A DNA stretch of 64,000 nucleotides from the NCBI GenBank assembly GCA_029204225.1, contig CM055111.1, positions 15,627,207 through 15,691,206 of the forward strand. The letters are read 5' to 3'. Below are positions 63,693-64,000 of the stretch, in pieces. Numbering within the stretch: the first letter of the stretch is position 1; each line of letters opens with the position of its first letter. Origin of the DNA: Diphasiastrum complanatum. Lineage: Eukaryota > Streptophyta > Lycopodiopsida > Lycopodiales > Lycopodiaceae. The notes under the pieces are model-generated. The model searched no databases and had not been told where the DNA came from. It saw only the letters and a list, made by a program, of their open reading frames with translations. A program made the position numbers and the translations under genes.

Positions 63693-63705
63693 TGGTATCA
63701 GAGTC
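63693..63705 (+). promoter_or_regulatory. Initiator-Met type primer site at the right edge
   Basis: TGGTATCAGAGTC differs by one base from the primer site of copia A and lies just after the proposed LTR. It indicates that an element body extends past the window. Confidence 0.65.
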
Positions 63706-64000
63706 ATACAGAGAGTGTACACAGTACAACATCGTCATTGAAGAGAGCTTCGGGAGAAGTGTCTTCTGAGAGTTCGGGGATTACGGCGGGTTGAAGACGG
63801 AAGGAGAAACACTGATGCAGAGAGTTTAGCACACAGAAGCTTGGTGAGCTTGAGACTGTGTGAGGATTCAGAGACAAGGGTTATCGGCTGAATTATCAAC
63901 AAATGGAATTTTGAAATTCCGAAGCAGGCTATTTGGTGTTTGCAGTCAGTGTGCATTCAATCGGATACCGTTTGATGAACGAATTGAAGCATCAGCTTTC

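Overview
The window looks like nuclear DNA of a flowering plant. The evidence is many Ty1/copia LTR retrotransposons with initiator-Met tRNA primer sites (TGGTATCAGAGC type), one small LTR element primed by plant tRNA-Asp, CACTA-like ends, and a few host-type gene remnants with plant-style GT-AG introns. The species cannot be named from the sequence. I see no rRNA, tRNA or CRISPR. About two thirds of the window is transposon sequence, mostly fossil and nested.

Layout. (1) 1-8856 and 22852-33842 are the two arms of a large inverted repeat, 98-99% identical in stretches compared by eye. Each arm carries the same stack: a CACTA-like end, two decayed copia remnants (E, C), a small non-autonomous LTR element (D) inserted in C, a degenerate repeat tract, and the 5' part of copia B. 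The right arm is about 2.1 kb longer. The left arm meets the window edge, so the true repeat may be larger. (2) The 14 kb between the arms holds a 3' copia fragment (J), an unassigned stretch, a nearly complete copia (A, 11876-18090, TSD AATGG), another unassigned stretch, and the 3' half of copia B. (3) 33.8-36.0 kb is pyrimidine-rich low-complexity DNA and a CACTA-like end. (4) 36.0-42.6 kb is copia F, with an internal segmental duplication. (5) 42.6-54.6 kb is the least retrotransposon-like part. It has a compact two-exon RING-H2 gene (45541-46038), a field of hyphenated palindromes (47.9-49.2 kb), a decayed gene with a ParB-like GQHS segment and a possible methyltransferase-like segment (49417-51960), and a decayed FCP1/NIF-type phosphatase-like gene (52330-53549). 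(6) 54.6-60.3 kb is a chain of three truncated copias (G, H, I) in alternating orientation. (7) 60.3-64 kb is mostly unassigned, with a 100-bp GA microsatellite and a probable 5' LTR at 63.34 kb.

Genes and their relations. The only host gene that reads plausibly as functional is the RING-H2 protein, a likely E3 ubiquitin ligase-type module. The most unusual material is the 47.9-53.5 kb block: recurring palindromes, then two same-strand, intron-bearing, decayed coding units. Together they could be one degraded mobile or captured unit, but that is inference. Everything else is the record of successive copia insertions, later rearranged by an inverted duplication.
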